A stretch of 64,000 nucleotides of DNA from Prunella strophiata (Eukaryota > Chordata > Aves > Passeriformes > Prunellidae), in contig JAZBQD010000034.1 in assembly GCA_036583965.1 (NCBI GenBank), forward strand, positions 14,507,040-14,571,039, read 5' to 3'. Shown here piece after piece: positions 38,062-51,726 of the stretch (within the stretch, counting starts at the first letter, position 1; every line of letters begins with the position of its first letter). Below the pieces are notes generated by a model that made no database searches, was not told the DNA's origin, and saw only the letters and a program-made list of their open reading frames with translations. The position numbers and the translations under genes are program-made.

Positions 38062-40930
38062 ATATCACCAATATTCCCACTGAATAATCGTGAGGTCCAA
38101 CCTAAAGATTTCTGAGTATTTATTAAAGACTACAGTTCCTTTGTTTTTAATTTTCTTTTAAACCATGAATCTTAGAGCTACAGGTCACATTTTCAAAGGT
38201 TCATTAGCACTATGATGCCTATGACATTACTTATTTTTCATTTTTATTTATTTTTGATACTTTTAAATAGCTAATGTACCCATACTTGAGTTTTAAATAA
38301 AAAAGACACATTATGAGTGTCTGTGATTCAGAATTCACAGGATAATAATTAATCACATTCACTAAAGTGAAGGACTCGACCTGCAAATAATATCTCTGCA
38401 TGAATGATGTGTGAGAGAGGAAGAGAAGGGGAGAGTGACAAACAGGTGGACACAGATTCTCTGGCTTGAGCCAATTGCAGAAAGTCAGGAAGCACAGATG
38501 CATATGTTAGGATTTTCCTGTGAGTGTTTTAGTTGTGAACTGTTAACTACTGGAGTCTGCCCCCTCAAATTAGTCTTAATGTTCACTTCAGATTAAAAAT
38601 TAATGAAATAGCAATTCCTGCTAGTGACTATCACACATGAACTTTAAAGCAGATTTTTCCCTTTCACTTTTATCTTCTGATACTCTAGAAATTCTTCTGG
38701 GTATTGAATTCAATGCTAATTAAAGAATGTGGAGACCATGCCTGTCCCAGTGGATAAACTTTTCCTTTGGGAGATCTTTTGCCATTATTTGTGAAGAGTT
38801 GAGTTGATTGAGGTGAGCTATCCAAGGTTTTCTCTTATTTTGTTTTCCCTGCATTGTGCCTCCTGCATTATAGAGCTAAGAAGTTTTATCTCTTTAGTTG
38901 CTGCATTATTCAGTACCGCTAACTGTAACCTTAGTTTTCACTACAACCTCCTTTGGTGCTGTTTCCTCCATTCTAACATTTTCTTTTCATTTTGCTGGCT
39001 TCAGCCCCCCTTACCAGCTGCTTACTTGAAAAGTGACCTCCAGCCAACCACTCTGTATTTCTCCTCCCAGTGTAGGTTTTGACTGAAGGCCAGTGTCTAC
39101 CATCATTTGAATTTAAAGTGTGTTCTCTTAAGGCATGCTGGGCCATCCAGAATTACAAATGGAGTCTCTGTCTAGGGAGATGAGACATTAAGTGACACCT
39201 TGCTCAACTTAAGTTACTTGCAGTTAAGGGATACTAGTCAAACCAGTAAGCCATTGATCATCTATTCATTTAAAACATTTCTGTTTATGAACTAAAGAGG
39301 TACTTTTAAGAGACCTTTGATACTTAGCTCCTAAATATAAGAGGGTTAGAGATGATGATGGATGATTCAGGGATGATCTGCTGAAGCACTGACTGTTCTC
39401 TCACTGGAACAGAACCTGAATACTGCCTGTGACGATGCACAAGCCTAAGACAATGTTGTTATTGCTGAACTACTATTAACTTCTGCTTTGGGTGTGTTTC
39501 ATATGACTCTTACAAACATATGTAAGTATAAAGTTGTTAAGTATGTAAAGAATGTATCACTAATAAAAAAGTTATTACTTGCTATCCTATCATTAGGCCT
39601 TATGAATCTTATCCTGCAAGTGAAGTATTGTTATTAAATTCCATTAATGATTTTAATGTTTGTTGCACTTAGGCATTTTCAAAATTGGACTACTTACCTT
39701 TGAAGATGGGGGAGACTTTGAGCCAGAAATGTTTTCCTCATGCCATCTTAAAATACGATGAAACCTGAGTGATGAATGTATATATTTATTAAGTTCCAAA
39801 ACAACACCACTCTTTGAAGTCTGAAAAACATCAGAAGACAGGATTAGAACAAATTATTATATTATTGAAGCAATCTGTTATTTATAAATGCAAGTTCTCT
39901 GTTTGTCAGTAGGCAATTTCTTCAAAACAGGTGTTTGATCTCAACTAGAGAAAAATCAAGAATATTGCACTTCTGGAAGAAAAGCAAACGTTGTGGGACA
40001 GAGGAAAACCAAAGTAATCAATTCACTGCATGTGGTACTTGTATCTCAGCTGCAGACTGTGTCTAACTTAAGCAATAGGTAGAATGACTGGAGAAAAACC
40101 CAGGGAATGCAAGAATAATAAGCAACCTGGAAACATAAGATATAAGTATGGTTTGAAGAAATGGAATTTGTTTAATATAGGGAGAAGAGGTGAAGGACAT
40201 AAATTCATATACACAGCAAGTGCCTGAAAAGAATAAGAAAATAATCTGTTCTTTCCTGTCAACACAGATAAGATTAAAAATACCCCAAAGGTCTTTAGCT
40301 GGACAGGGAAGACAGCAGGGATTGCTAAGCACTGAAACAGATGGCCCACATGGGCTATGAAATCATCCCCCAGCTAGCCTGTTTGGGTTTTTTAAGTAAA
40401 ACTAATGAACAAAAGGACAGTTCTTTTTGGTATTAAGAGAAGCCAAAATAACCCTAAAACTGACACTGCTGTAGTATGTTCTGACAGTAGGACATGATAG
40501 CAGTGTGTCTGTGTAGGTGTTGTAGCACTCAGAAATATGGGACAGCAGCTTCACACATTTTCCATTGTGACTCTGGAGCTATGTAGTCTCCACCTGGTAG
40601 CTCTGAAAAGATCACATAAATTTGTGACCAGAAAGCAAAATACAGATGATTTTTGTTGGTATTTATTGTGAAGGGATAAATATTAACAGGAGAGGGCAGC
40701 TGGACTGCAGTGACTAAACTGCTATGTTTATGTGGTTTTCTATTTTGCTATCTTTTTTATTGCCTTAATCCTGTGTGGGGTCATTCAAGAGAAATTGATG
40801 TAATTTAATTCCAATTCCTCCTTTTTATTTTTTTTTTTTTAATAGATTCTGTGTTATGGTATAGCTAGAACATAAAAACCCCCAAACCAAAAAATGAACA
40901 AAACCCCCAGACTGCACCTAAACAAACCCC

Positions 40931-40972
40931 ACTTCTTCTTCTTCTTTTTTTTTTTTTTTTTTTTTTTTTTTT
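40931..40972. repeat. (CTT)n then poly-T tract
   Basis: About five CTT units run into about 27 thymines. This is a polymorphic-type microsatellite. Another T run lies about 100 bases to the left. Confidence 0.9.
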
Positions 40973-43900
40973 GGTAACATTTCAAACCAGTCAAATACCT
41001 GATTAACTTCAGTTTTTAAAGATCAGTTCTGCAATGGCACCTTAATGATGCATTCATGATACATGGCTGGACAATTCAAACATCTCTCTGCAAGAGTGAA
41101 TTTCCTATTGCAACTCTCACCCTAATGACTCTATTTCCAAAGGTACAACTGTTAGAGGCCTTAGGTAATATGAGGGCATTGATGGACATCCTTTGAATAG
41201 GCTCATTCATTCTCCTAGGCCTTGTTTTCCAGACATTTCAGGTCCTTTTCCTTCAGCAAGGATACTTTATTTCTGCTTTCTGTGCCCAAATACTGCCTTA
41301 ATAAAAGGTAGCAGGAAATAGAGGCACAGGCATAGAAATAAAGGCAGAGGAAAAATCATGTGGGCTATTCTCAGGTCCAGTCACCAAAGGGATAGGACAC
41401 AAAAAGGGTAAGATATATGCTTTCTATTTCACATACTTACAGCAGTGGGACAACTTGCTTGCCAGCATCAGATGAAATGTTAAACAGCCTCTAGTAATCT
41501 GCTGCTCAGACAGGAAAAAAAAAATGAGACAAAGAGATGTATGTTCTTTGTAGACCTGTATGTAGGTAGGAGTAAAAGCAGAAAATAGAGCCCCCTCCAT
41601 TCCCAGGCATTTGCTCACACAGTGGATTGGACCTCCTGACTGGACAGAGGACAGCTCAACTTTTAAAGAAAACACATAAAGAACATGCTTCTAGTCAGTG
41701 CTGTTACTTCTTGGGAAAAATAAAAGACACACCCTGCCCCCCCAATTTTTTTCAGCTCACTGATGATTTTTAGGCAATAACCATCTTGTTCTAATATATG
41801 GCATCCTTAAGCACTTTCCAGTGACTTGGGTAAAGACTTGTTTGTTCATCATCACTGATGTGTTGGGGTTTGTGGTCTGCACAGGTGCAGTTAGGACAGT
41901 TTGGAACTTCACTTTGGCTTCCTGTAAGGTATTACCACTCTGAAATGAAGGAGAAGATACCAAACCTTTTTCCTCTGTTATTTGGATAAAATGAGTTCAG
42001 TAAGAGAAACAAAAATTAATTTCACTTGAAAAATGCTTTTGGGAAATGGAAACTTTGATTCAAAGTGACAAGTCTAATAATATTTCCCATTTTATTTTGC
42101 GTTTTCTTCAGGTTGTGAAAAAAAATTACAAAAAGAAAGTAAAATTATTTGAGCAGAAGGAAGATAGAGAAACAAAAGGGCACAAAACATAGGTTGCAAT
42201 CAAGCAAAAATATGAAATTAAGTATATTTTAGGTACATTTAGTCTTTAATAACAGTAATTTAGCCTAGCAAACTTTGTGTGGGATAGATTTTTAAGCAGC
42301 TGCAAAGCAGTTTAAAGTTGTTGTTAACCACTTTTTATGGCCAGTATTTCCAGAGACAAGAGTCAGAGCAGATTTTCAAGTTTGCCCCTACAGTACCAAA
42401 TAACCCTTTCATTTCAGGCATGTATTATACACTATTTATATAATACACATCAAAAGAATAGAGTCAGGGAGATTAAGCATATTCTGAAAACTGTGTCTCA
42501 TCCTGCTCTAGGAATCTGTCACGACAAGGAGAAAAAACCCCACAATGTTACCTTCCATGTACTACACATCAGACTATCTTTCCCTGGAAAGTAACTCTGC
42601 TTAGTAGCAATCAAGTCAAAACAACATTGACTGAGTTACATTTAAGGACATAACTGGCTAGGATAAGATTTTTGTCACATTAACCTGAGGGTACTCTAAT
42701 TTGACATCCTTTTACAATTCAAGGTGAATGCTAAAGGTAAAAAATAAAGTACCTATCTTGCTCAATATAGATATGTTTCCATGATTGTAATTTTATGTGT
42801 CCAGCAGAAGCAAGAAATAAGAAGAAATAGAAGTAAGAGATTCAAGGCCACAGCAAAGTGCTAGGTTTTTACCTCCTGTATGTTTATTACTTTCAAACCT
42901 GATTAAAATGATATATTATCCATTTTCCATATTTTATTATTTTCCCCTACTTACCTTTCACTCAGGTGACTGACCATAATTCCCTGCAGTCATTCTGATA
43001 ATAAAAGAAGTCTCTTGATATGATTTCCTCCATAGATAATATAATATTCATCAGACCTAGATAACATAAATGATTTATATTATGAAAGTGAAAGGAGAAG
43101 CCTTCAGTTCTGTTCAGATCTGAAATTTTCAGGTATTTTTAATAGAGCCTTATTATATCTTTAATATGCCAACTGACCCATTCTGACTTCAGATCAACTG
43201 TCAGAAAAGCTTTTGGTGAAACTAAGAAAGAGGTGAAACTAAATTATAACTATTATGTAATAATATTGTCTGGTCATAATGCACTTTTTTTCATGAGGGC
43301 AATTTGATTAATATAAGAGTGGGAAAAAAAAGGTTTTCCATAGAGCTGAAACTACAGAATTAAATCCTGCTTCCATGGAATTTAATGAGGACAGAATTTA
43401 ATCTCTGTCCTTACATTTTCAAAATTAACCTCCTAAAAATATTTAAAATATTTAGGCCTGTTGAAATGCTGGATCTAAGTTCAGAAAAATCTCCTCAGTA
43501 CCTTGAAAAATGCAGCTATTTTAAATTCAGGCTATGAATCCAATTTAGAAGGAAAAGAGCATTTAGGTAGGAAAAGTTTTTCAGTTAATAATAACTTAGA
43601 TTAAACAACATATAGCAGGGCGATAAAACTTATGGAAATAAAAGAGAAAGCAATGGAGATGGTGTGCAGGAAGCAATAAATGGAACTCTAACACTGGAAG
43701 GCTTCCTTGGGAAAAAAAAAATCTAGAATGGACAATTCCATCAGATACTAAGGAAGAATAGGAATAATCTTGGCAGTTCTCTCTCATGAGATCTACTTCA
43801 AGTGGAAAATTTTCATTTCATGTAAGTCAGAAATGCATCTCATGTTCTTATCTTTCATTGAATGTTTGAAATATTTGAAACTCCGGAAAAAAGAAAAGAG

Positions 43901-44714
43901 GAGTTTTTTGATCAAGTACCCTGGACAATGCCAACATTTCTTAGAAAAAAAATAAAGCCAATGCCAAGAACTGAACAAATTTACAACCTGTGGGCTACTT
44001 TCTGTGAAAACCCACTGCAATTATTAAAGATGATAAATTAAAGATAAATATATGATGTATTAAATATTTATGACTAAATAAGAATTATGATTTAAGTACC
44101 TGGGAATCCAGGAAATCAAGACTTCTTTGCAGCTACTTAAAGACTTTTTACTAGACTGTAAAAGAATACATCCCTTTGAAATATTTCAAGTTGTATTAGA
44201 TAATTTGATACTATTAAACATCTAATCCAGTCAGTATAATAACCAAGGTTTTACCACACATAAAGGAAAGAGAGGGTGGCAAACCTCTTGCTAAGGATCC
44301 TAAGGCAGAGATATTGTATTTTGTAGTGAAGATGGTTCACTAGATCTCTAGAGCAAACTTACACCAAATTTTTTATTGTTCTTCCCATTAGGTCATGTTA
44401 CATCTTGGTCCCTAGGCCCCATTGTCTTTAGATATTATTTTTTATTAAGTGTAGATAGCTAAATTCAGCTTTTTAGTAGACTGGCAAATAACTAATTTGA
44501 TTTTCTTGGAGCACATTTTAAAAGAGATTACTTTTTAAATAGACAATTTTGCTAACTTTTAGTTGATTGTCAGAAACATTTTGGAGGCAACAACTTATTT
44601 TTTCCAGTTTTGAATAAGTGAAAAATGTAGTTGAGGAAAATAATCACTGACTTTTAAATCTTCTTCTTCTTAACATGTGAGGAATGAAAACCTTCTAGCC
44701 CAAGTAAGGCTCTG

Positions 44715-44744
44715 TCCTTTATCAAAGTATCCTTTATCAAAGAG
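44715..44744. repeat. 15-bp tandem duplication
   Basis: TCCTTTATCAAAG occurs twice in direct tandem, followed by TA and AG respectively. Confidence 0.75.
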
Positions 44745-46078
44745 CAGTGACTTCTGATGTTCTTAACACAACACTGGGCTACATAATGTTCCTGAACAGA
44801 ATGAATTAATGGATTTTCATTTTAAAAGTAAAGCCTGGCCTTAGATCATACAACTCCCAAGAATACTCTCTGTTGCTTTCATCCCTGCAGAATTCATTCA
44901 CTGACCAGGCTGAATGAAAAGACTCAAAATCTGTGCATTCTGTTTAAAGGGTGATGATTCAGACTGGTAACTCATTCACCATCCAAGATTACAGACATGG
45001 ATTCCTGGGTTTGCTGTTTTATATATGCAGCTCTAAGAATTGCAACATTCTTTTCTAAGAAATCACTCACATCACTAGGGGTTTATTATCTGTAACCATT
45101 TACCAAAATATATGGGAAGAAACATTACATAAAAGGCTGTTTGAGGAACATTCCATTTTCCATGTCCAATGGGTACAGCAAGGTACTGAACCTGGTGTTT
45201 TGTATGAACTGTGTTAGCAGCATCTTTCCCAACCTCCTCGAGCAACTGCACTTACCACTGATGGAGTAAAACCTGTAAAACAAATTGCATGTAACTGTTA
45301 TTTTGTACCCATTGGTAAATTACATGACATTTCTGCCAAAAAAGCCTCACAAACTGCCACACCAGCTGGGAATCCTTCAGTTTAGTATAACAAGTGCAAC
45401 CCTGAAGAGCTTTTATAGATATGACTAATTCAGTTTAGCTTCATTCTAAATTAATGCATTGGGACAGCCAATAGTAAAGCTATTAAAAGAGTGAAATGAT
45501 GGTGTAATTGTCAGAATTTCTCCCTTAGCCTGCATTTAGGAATACAGTTTTAGCTACATGGGTCTCCAGTCAGTAGCAGAGACAGGCATACATTACATTC
45601 AAAGTTAGATGAGGTTTTTGGAGACAGGACTTGAGGAAAACAGAACAGAACCCACTGAACAGCACTAGATGCATGCATATGAAATTTATTTTAGTTAACA
45701 TGACAAAAGGGATGACACTGAAATTAGACAAAGGTGGCCCCCTATCAGGCTAAAGCCTGTCCAAGCAGATGGGCTTTCCAATACACTTGAAGGTCAAGAG
45801 ATTCTAAATCACTGAATGTGTCAGTAATTGTGGTAGTTTATAATCTCTCTCTGCTGTAGCTACTGTTCATATCTTGACAGTTAAAAGATAAGGTCCTGAA
45901 AGCAGCTATCCAAGCAAACTGGAAAAGAAACTAGGTCCTCTTTTCTAAAGAGAAAAGAAATCTTGTTGGCTCTATTTGGATCACAGTAAATAGGGAAGTT
46001 TATTTCCACTGTGAGCAAATAAGCAATTATTTCACACAAGCAATCCTATGAGAATAAATTCTCAAAGGCACAGAAGGC

Positions 46079-46600
46079 TGTCTTGGTTTGAAAGGCAGGT
46101 GTCTGCCAAGGAAGGTGGGAACCTCTCTTAGGGCCCTGGGTTTTCCCCTGGGACACCCCAGTAGATGGTGAGGGCCCTTTTGCAGTGAGATCAGATGTTG
46201 ATAAGGTCCAACAGCTGCTCTTACAAGCAAAGGCTCACCCACGGTAGGAGAAGAGAAGCATTGGGAGGACAAAAGCTCTGCACTGGCAGCAAATCCTCTG
46301 GGCAGCACCAAAGCCCACCTGTCTCCACTCCAGCCCTGAGAGCAAGAGTGAAGAGTCCAGCTCAGTCCTTCACCCCCAGCCAAAATCTCTCAGTATCTCT
46401 GCCCTTCCCAAGAGGAAACCCCTCAGCTAAGAGAGTAGCCAGCTGCACTCGTCCTCTTCCTCCCATCCACATCTTCTGTTCTCTTAAGTACCAGTCGTTA
46501 TCATCTCAGACAACAAATAGGAGAAAATTCCCTGAGAGAAAGAAAAGGAAAAATTCTGACCTCCAGCACATGCAGTGGATATTTCATCCCAAATAATGAT
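46079..46600. mobile_element. Endogenous retrovirus LTR, TGTCTTGG-type (right end approximate)
   Basis: The block begins abruptly with TGTCTTGGTTTGAAAGGCAG and continues with GTGTCTGCCAAGGAAGG. This matches my memory of a very common passerine LTR terminus, and LTR ends begin with TG. It is GC-richer than its flanks and is open on both strands for more than 110 codons (46027-46383 minus, 46195-46596 plus), which is composition and not host coding. The right end and the target-site duplication were not found, and I did not fix the orientation. No gag, pol or env sequence adjoins it, so it is probably a solo or truncated LTR. Confidence 0.6.
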
Positions 46601-46820
46601 GTCTTAATATTATAGTTCAAATAAACAAACGAAAATGCTATGCTTTTTTTGTGCTGATACTAGTCTTACATAATAGTATTAAAATAAGTGACATTAAGTC
46701 TATGTGAAAGCTACACATAAAAACATAAATTAAGGTTTTCATAGTAAAGTTCTCCAGTCAAAGGATATCAGAAAATTCAACTACTCCCAGAATTGTAGTG
46801 GCTGATAAACCCTCATTATT

Positions 46821-46865
46821 CATGTATATATATTATATATACATATATGTATTATATATATATTA
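46821..46865. repeat. (TA)n-rich near-palindromic tract
   Basis: Alternating TATATA blocks interrupted by ACAT and TGTA units give near-perfect self-complementarity. This is a typical cruciform-prone AT microsatellite. Confidence 0.8.
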
Positions 46866-48277
46866 AAATCCATATCTTCAACTCTTCAACTCAATTTCCT
46901 TTCTGCATTTACTTTTTTTTTTAATCTCTGTCCCTTGTGTCTTAAAAGACTGCATTTCCAAAAGCACCTACAGCCTGATACTTGTCTGTTGCTTTCAGTG
47001 AGGTTCTCTTGCCTCTTAGCCTTTCCTCTTGACTAATTTGTGTTTACTTTCTCTTTACCCACTCTTTCTCTCCTCTCCTTCTTCAAACGTTCTTCTTTTG
47101 TTTCGAAAGGAAAAAACAGTTCATAGAATAACTAAAAACCAGCCTGATAAATTACCATCATCTAAAACTCAATAAAGAAAATTTTAATCATCCTGGAAAC
47201 TCTTTCTTACCCTATTAATCAAGCCCATTCTTACAGTGTGGTGCAAGAACATAGAAGGAAACTATTTCTGTTTCTTCACTATCTGAAACGATGTTCCACT
47301 CCATTTCTTCTCTCAACAAGTTTTTCTTTCTGTCACAGGGAATCTTTGAATCTACCAAACCTAACTTGGACATGTTAAAGAATGCACACACCCTCCCACC
47401 CACTCATCCCCCCAACATGCCAGATGGAAAATAAGGAAGTAGTATTTAAACACTGCAGACAATATGACTCACTCAATCTTCCTAGATGTATACAGTCCCT
47501 ACCAGACCTTATTTCCTGATTTCTTGCCTAAATCTCAAAGCTATAGTTTGTTTTGAGAACCTGAATGACTCTTCACTAGCATTCTTAATAGCACCCTATT
47601 TTGAGATTCCATTTACTAACCCATAGTAGTAGCTCTGCTCTCTATTTCTTTGTCAAGAAATACTGGAGGGATTTATGTTTTAGAATTATGAAAGATGCCT
47701 CTCTGCATACCCAATATCACTACAAGTCAGAATAAAGACTGATACTCTTTAAAAGACTCATCCCTTCTGTCAACTCAGCACAAGTGTGTAGTACAGTGCA
47801 GGGTTTCAGTCAATAAAATGTCAGTTTTTCTCATTTTAACAAAATGAAAAGTTTTGAACATTAGAGAAATAAATAAAAGAGCTGATGGCAAAACAATATG
47901 CATGCTTAGCACTTCTAAGACATGTTTATAAATTCTAGTCACCCAAATGAAAAATATTTTACAGAAAAATCAGAAATGTGAGGACCAGGCTGACAAGTAA
48001 CTATACAGGAGACTATACAGCTGAACAGTAAATGAATTGGAAACTATTGTGGTTTGGACCAAATCTGGTTAAAAACAATAGTAATTCATTAGATCAGCAC
48101 CACCATCAGATGCACCATATGGTCCTACAAGCATTTGTGCCAGAACAAGTGAGAAAGAAGCATGGGGACAGGGATTAAATGAATGGAAGGATACTGTGAT
48201 TAACCTTTCAGGGACAGTGCTGGCTTTAAATGTTTGCAAAACAGCAGAGTAACTAGATCATGACATTTCAACTCAGA

Positions 48278-48306
48278 AAAAAAAACAAAAACAAAAAAAA
48301 AAAAAA
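48278..48306. repeat. A-rich tract
   Basis: A runs separated by single C residues. Simple repeat, no gene context. Confidence 0.85.
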
Positions 48307-49814
48307 CCAGCTGAGGAGAAATATAAAGATGGCAATACAAAAATTTCATAACTGAGCTCCTTCATAAAATTCCGCAGAAATAATGAACTGAAGGCAACAA
48401 ATTCTTACTTCACTCATTCTTCAGAATGGGTGTGTACCAATTTAAAATTATCTGGCAATCCTTTCTGTACAACACAGTGAAATTATTCAGGCATTATCCT
48501 AAGTTAATTGAAATTTATTAATTCAGCTACTTCAAGTACCGGAAGTTTTTTATACAATTGCTTTCAGCTTCAGAGCTACTTTAAAGGACTTGAAATTTTT
48601 TCCTTAATTTGATCACTTCTGTGGCTGAGAAGAAAAAAGTGGTTTCAGATTTTTTTTCTATAACATTTACTATTTTAAAATTTTGCATTTTTTGATTTAC
48701 GTCTTGTACTTCTACTTTCTCCCTTGTTAGATCATAGTAAATGAAATAACAAACTGGTATGGATAACCAGAAACTTATAACAGATACTATATGCAAATTT
48801 CTTTCAAGTTCAAATACTGACAATTTTCTTTTATTCTTCCTCTACACAGGGGTAGTTTACATTTATAGTTCCATCCATGACAAATTCCATGAAACACACA
48901 AAGGTGTTTAAGCTTGAACATATTTGTGATGTCTCTTAAAATTTGAAACTTGTTCTTTCTTTCATTTATTACAGTGCTTTGTTTAGTTACAGTTGATATT
49001 AGCAGCAGTTTTTGATGTCATCCTCATCCTAGAACAGGGCAAAGATAAAGTTCCAGTTTTGCCAAGATCATTATGTCTCCAAAAGCTTAAAAGAGAAACA
49101 TCTTCAAAATGGAAAGATAGGTTAGAAAGCAGTTCATATGAGCAATCATTATAAAACACTGATTCTCACAGAAGCTGACAATTAATCACAGTTCTAAATT
49201 TAGATCTGAGTCTTGAAATCCATTTTCCTTGGAGTGTTCCAGGGACATTTTTGTTCTTGAGGGAAAATAAACTCACAGCCCATTTACAAGCTAGCACATA
49301 ATCCTGTGGCTCTCAAAGAATATAAAATAAACAGCACTAAATCTCCTTCAGTTCTTTATCTTTCCCACTTCATTAAAAAAAAATTGCTTCAAGTGAAAAA
49401 TGTTAATAACTGAGATTCTTCAGCCTATGAGAAATTACATAACAACTCAGGGAAATCCATATGGCAAAAGTTTCAAAGTTGAACCACAGTTGAATTTGAA
49501 TCACCAGAGATGTCTTTAAATAAAATTAGTGTAGTGAGAGAAGGATTAAGTATTCCAGAGGGCTATTTCTGCTTGGTATGATTCATGCTGGAAAACAGCT
49601 CACTTTTAAGCTACCAAGGCCTAGAACAAAGCCAGAGGAATTAGGCCACCATCCTGCAGAAGGAAGGCTCTGAGTGGCTGCTCCTGATGCACCTGCATTG
49701 TCAGAGGGCTCTCAGGAGCTCCAGATGACCCCGAGATGTGTTGGAAAGTCTCTGTTTCCCAGCCTGAGCACTGAAGGAGGAGTCAGGACTCTTCATTTAC
49801 AGTCTCCAAGGTTG

Positions 49815-49820
49815 TTTATT
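49815..49820 (-). terminator. LTR polyadenylation signal
   Basis: AATAAA on the minus strand, downstream of the LTR TATA box. It marks the R region end in the expected place, followed by about 140 bases of presumed U5. Confidence 0.45.
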
Positions 49821-49882
49821 TTTCCTTATCTATTACATTCTTTTCCTGACCCGCCAAGGTCTGTTCCCAGGGCAGTGTTGTC

Positions 49883-49890
49883 TTTTTATA
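49883..49890 (-). promoter_or_regulatory. LTR TATA box
   Basis: TATAAAAA on the minus strand, about 400 bases in from the presumed U3 start and about 65 bases before the AATAAA. It is a candidate core promoter that would drive transcription leftwards. Activity is unknown. Confidence 0.45.
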
Positions 49891-50299
49891 CTAAAAACTA
49901 CCTGTACATTATTTACAGTTCTTTTCCAATACCTATCACCTATGTTACACAGTCCAACTCTACTCTAAACCAATCCAAAAGTGCCACCATCACCCAGGAG
50001 ATGGAGGCTGTGAAGAAGGAGAAAGAAGGACAGAACACACCCAAATTCCTCCATCTTGACCCCTGAACCCTCATTCTAAAAAATCCCAAAATTCTACTTT
50101 TTCACCCTGTGATAAACTGACTCTGCTTAATTTTTGTGGCTTGCAACTCCTCATATAAGGTTGGTAATTTTTTCCATGGCTCAAAATCAAAGGCACAGGG
50201 GTCTTGGGCTCTGTGCCAAGGGCCTCTGAGCTCCCTGCCAGGGGCTGGAGCCATCCAGGACAGCCAGAGGGATGTGCTGGGTTCCAGCACTGCATAGTT

Positions 50300-51720
50300 C
50301 TATTACTATCCCAACAAAAACGGAAGGTGAGCCTTATATATTTAGGCTCTATTAGCAGGAAGGATTTTTCATATTATTGCAGAGTGTCTCAGTGAAAAAA
50401 AGTGTTTTTTTGATTTGCCTGACAAGTCTTTAAAACCTGTGCAGGGATCCAGGGGTAAGTGTTGCATAATACAGAAAAAGTGCAAAAGTCAGATTTAGAA
50501 GATCCAGTAGCAGACTGGTGTGTGCAAAGCTACAACAAAAGAATTGGTTGACAGAGAACATTCACTTAGGGCAGTGTCACACCTTCACCTATGTTAGAGC
50601 CACTCATGCTCTGTGGATCTTAGTCCTAAGAAGCTGAGCTGCATAAATAAAATCCAGAAAGCAAAAAAGTGATATGTTGTGGGGTTACTTATAGTTTCTT
50701 ATGAAACACTAAACAGCATGTTTCAAGCTTCAATCTGTGTACAGGGAAAACAACTAACTGAAGTAAATCAAGGTGTATTTTGTTTCTTAAAAAAATGGGC
50801 AAATTCCACGGTCACTTACAAAAGTTGAAAATAAGAATAGGAAAAAAAAAGAGAGTAGGACCATTATAGAGAATTCAGTTATAGGATCATATTCTCTTGT
50901 CATTTTATGTGAACAATTTTCAGCCTCTGTGAGTTTTTATAAATGAACCATTTTTACTCTCCCTTGACCTGTCTAGGGAATTGATGTTACTCTCTGTTGA
51001 AAGGATAATTTGTATTAAAACATACAATCACTTTGTACAGCACTAAGGCCTCTCCACCTCTTACTTCATGTTTCACACATGTACTCATACTGGCCCTTCA
51101 CAAACCTCTTCTTTTGAATTAAGCACACAGATCTTAAAATCTCTCTCAGAACATATTCCTTGGCAACATGACTCACTCCAGTGTTTTAGCCTCATTAGTA
51201 AGCAAGGCAGATGTCCAGATACCAATGCTGTCTGTAGCACATAGGTTTTTATATAACATCTCATTATTTATGTATAAATGTACAATGCCTTATCCTGGGA
51301 ATACAACATCAATTTTTTGTCGAACATTACTAAGATTCACTCAAAAGTGTCTTGTTTATTTTAGCCCACTTCATGGTTTTATTCTTTAAATTTTGCTGCA
51401 AATTATGCTTATTATATTATTATTATTTCTCAGCTTATTATGCTGAGAAAGCAACCCTCTTTTGGGATATTTTCCCCTGAATCCATTACATATTATAAAA
51501 TGTCAGGGCAGAATCTCTTATGGTGTAGCAGTTGACAGTCTGCATACTTTAATCAAGACTTAAAGTTTTAATTATACTGCTAGGGGCACTGCATTTATGT
51601 TTATTTTCTTTAATAAAGATTCAGTAAGAAATTTAAAAAATAAAAGAGGAAAAGGTAGAGTTCATTGGGAAGAAAGAGGAAGGAACTCCTCTGTTTCTTA
51701 AACACAGACAAATCTGAACA
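50300..51720. other. AT-rich non-coding stretch
   Basis: I see no supported gene. A perfect 9-bp inverted repeat lies at 51426-51450. Confidence 0.5.
51426..51450. repeat. Perfect inverted repeat (9-bp stem, 7-nt loop)
   Basis: TTTCTCAGC, then TTATTAT, then GCTGAGAAA. A small hairpin with no apparent functional context. Confidence 0.8.
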
Positions 51721-51726
51721 CTGTCT

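Larger units (their letters stand above)
37630..46075. other. AT-rich non-coding stretch with simple repeats
   Basis: There is no supported gene over more than 8 kb. Contents worth noting are a 20-bp tandem duplication at 38022-38061, poly-T at about 40829-40842, a CTT/T tract at 40931-40972 and a 15-bp tandem duplication at 44715-44744. The rest appears unique and AT-rich. Confidence 0.5.
46610..49665. other. AT-rich non-coding stretch
   Basis: I see no supported gene. A TA-rich near-palindromic tract lies at 46821-46865 and an A-rich tract at 48278-48306. An 80-codon minus-strand frame at 48581-48823 has mixed composition but no convincing splice sites. Confidence 0.5.
49675..50294 (-). 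mobile_element. Endogenous retrovirus LTR, minus strand, about 620 bp
   Basis: On the minus strand the block starts TGCAGTGCTGGAACCCAGCA and ends GGAGCAGCCA, fitting the TG...CA rule. It has a TATAAAAA box at 49890-49883 and AATAAA at 49820-49815, in the order U3, R, U5. The sequence closely resembles a repeated passerine LTR as I remember it, including the stretch reading ACCTATGTTACACAGTCCAAC on the plus strand. No internal retroviral sequence is attached, so it is most likely a solo LTR. It is not the same family as the one at 46.08 kb, so the two do not bound one provirus. The ends are good to a few bases only. Confidence 0.65.

Noticed and set aside
46079..50294. A provirus bounded by the LTRs at 46.1 and 49.7 kb
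   Set aside because: The two LTRs are of different families and the sequence between them is AT-rich with no retroviral coding relics.
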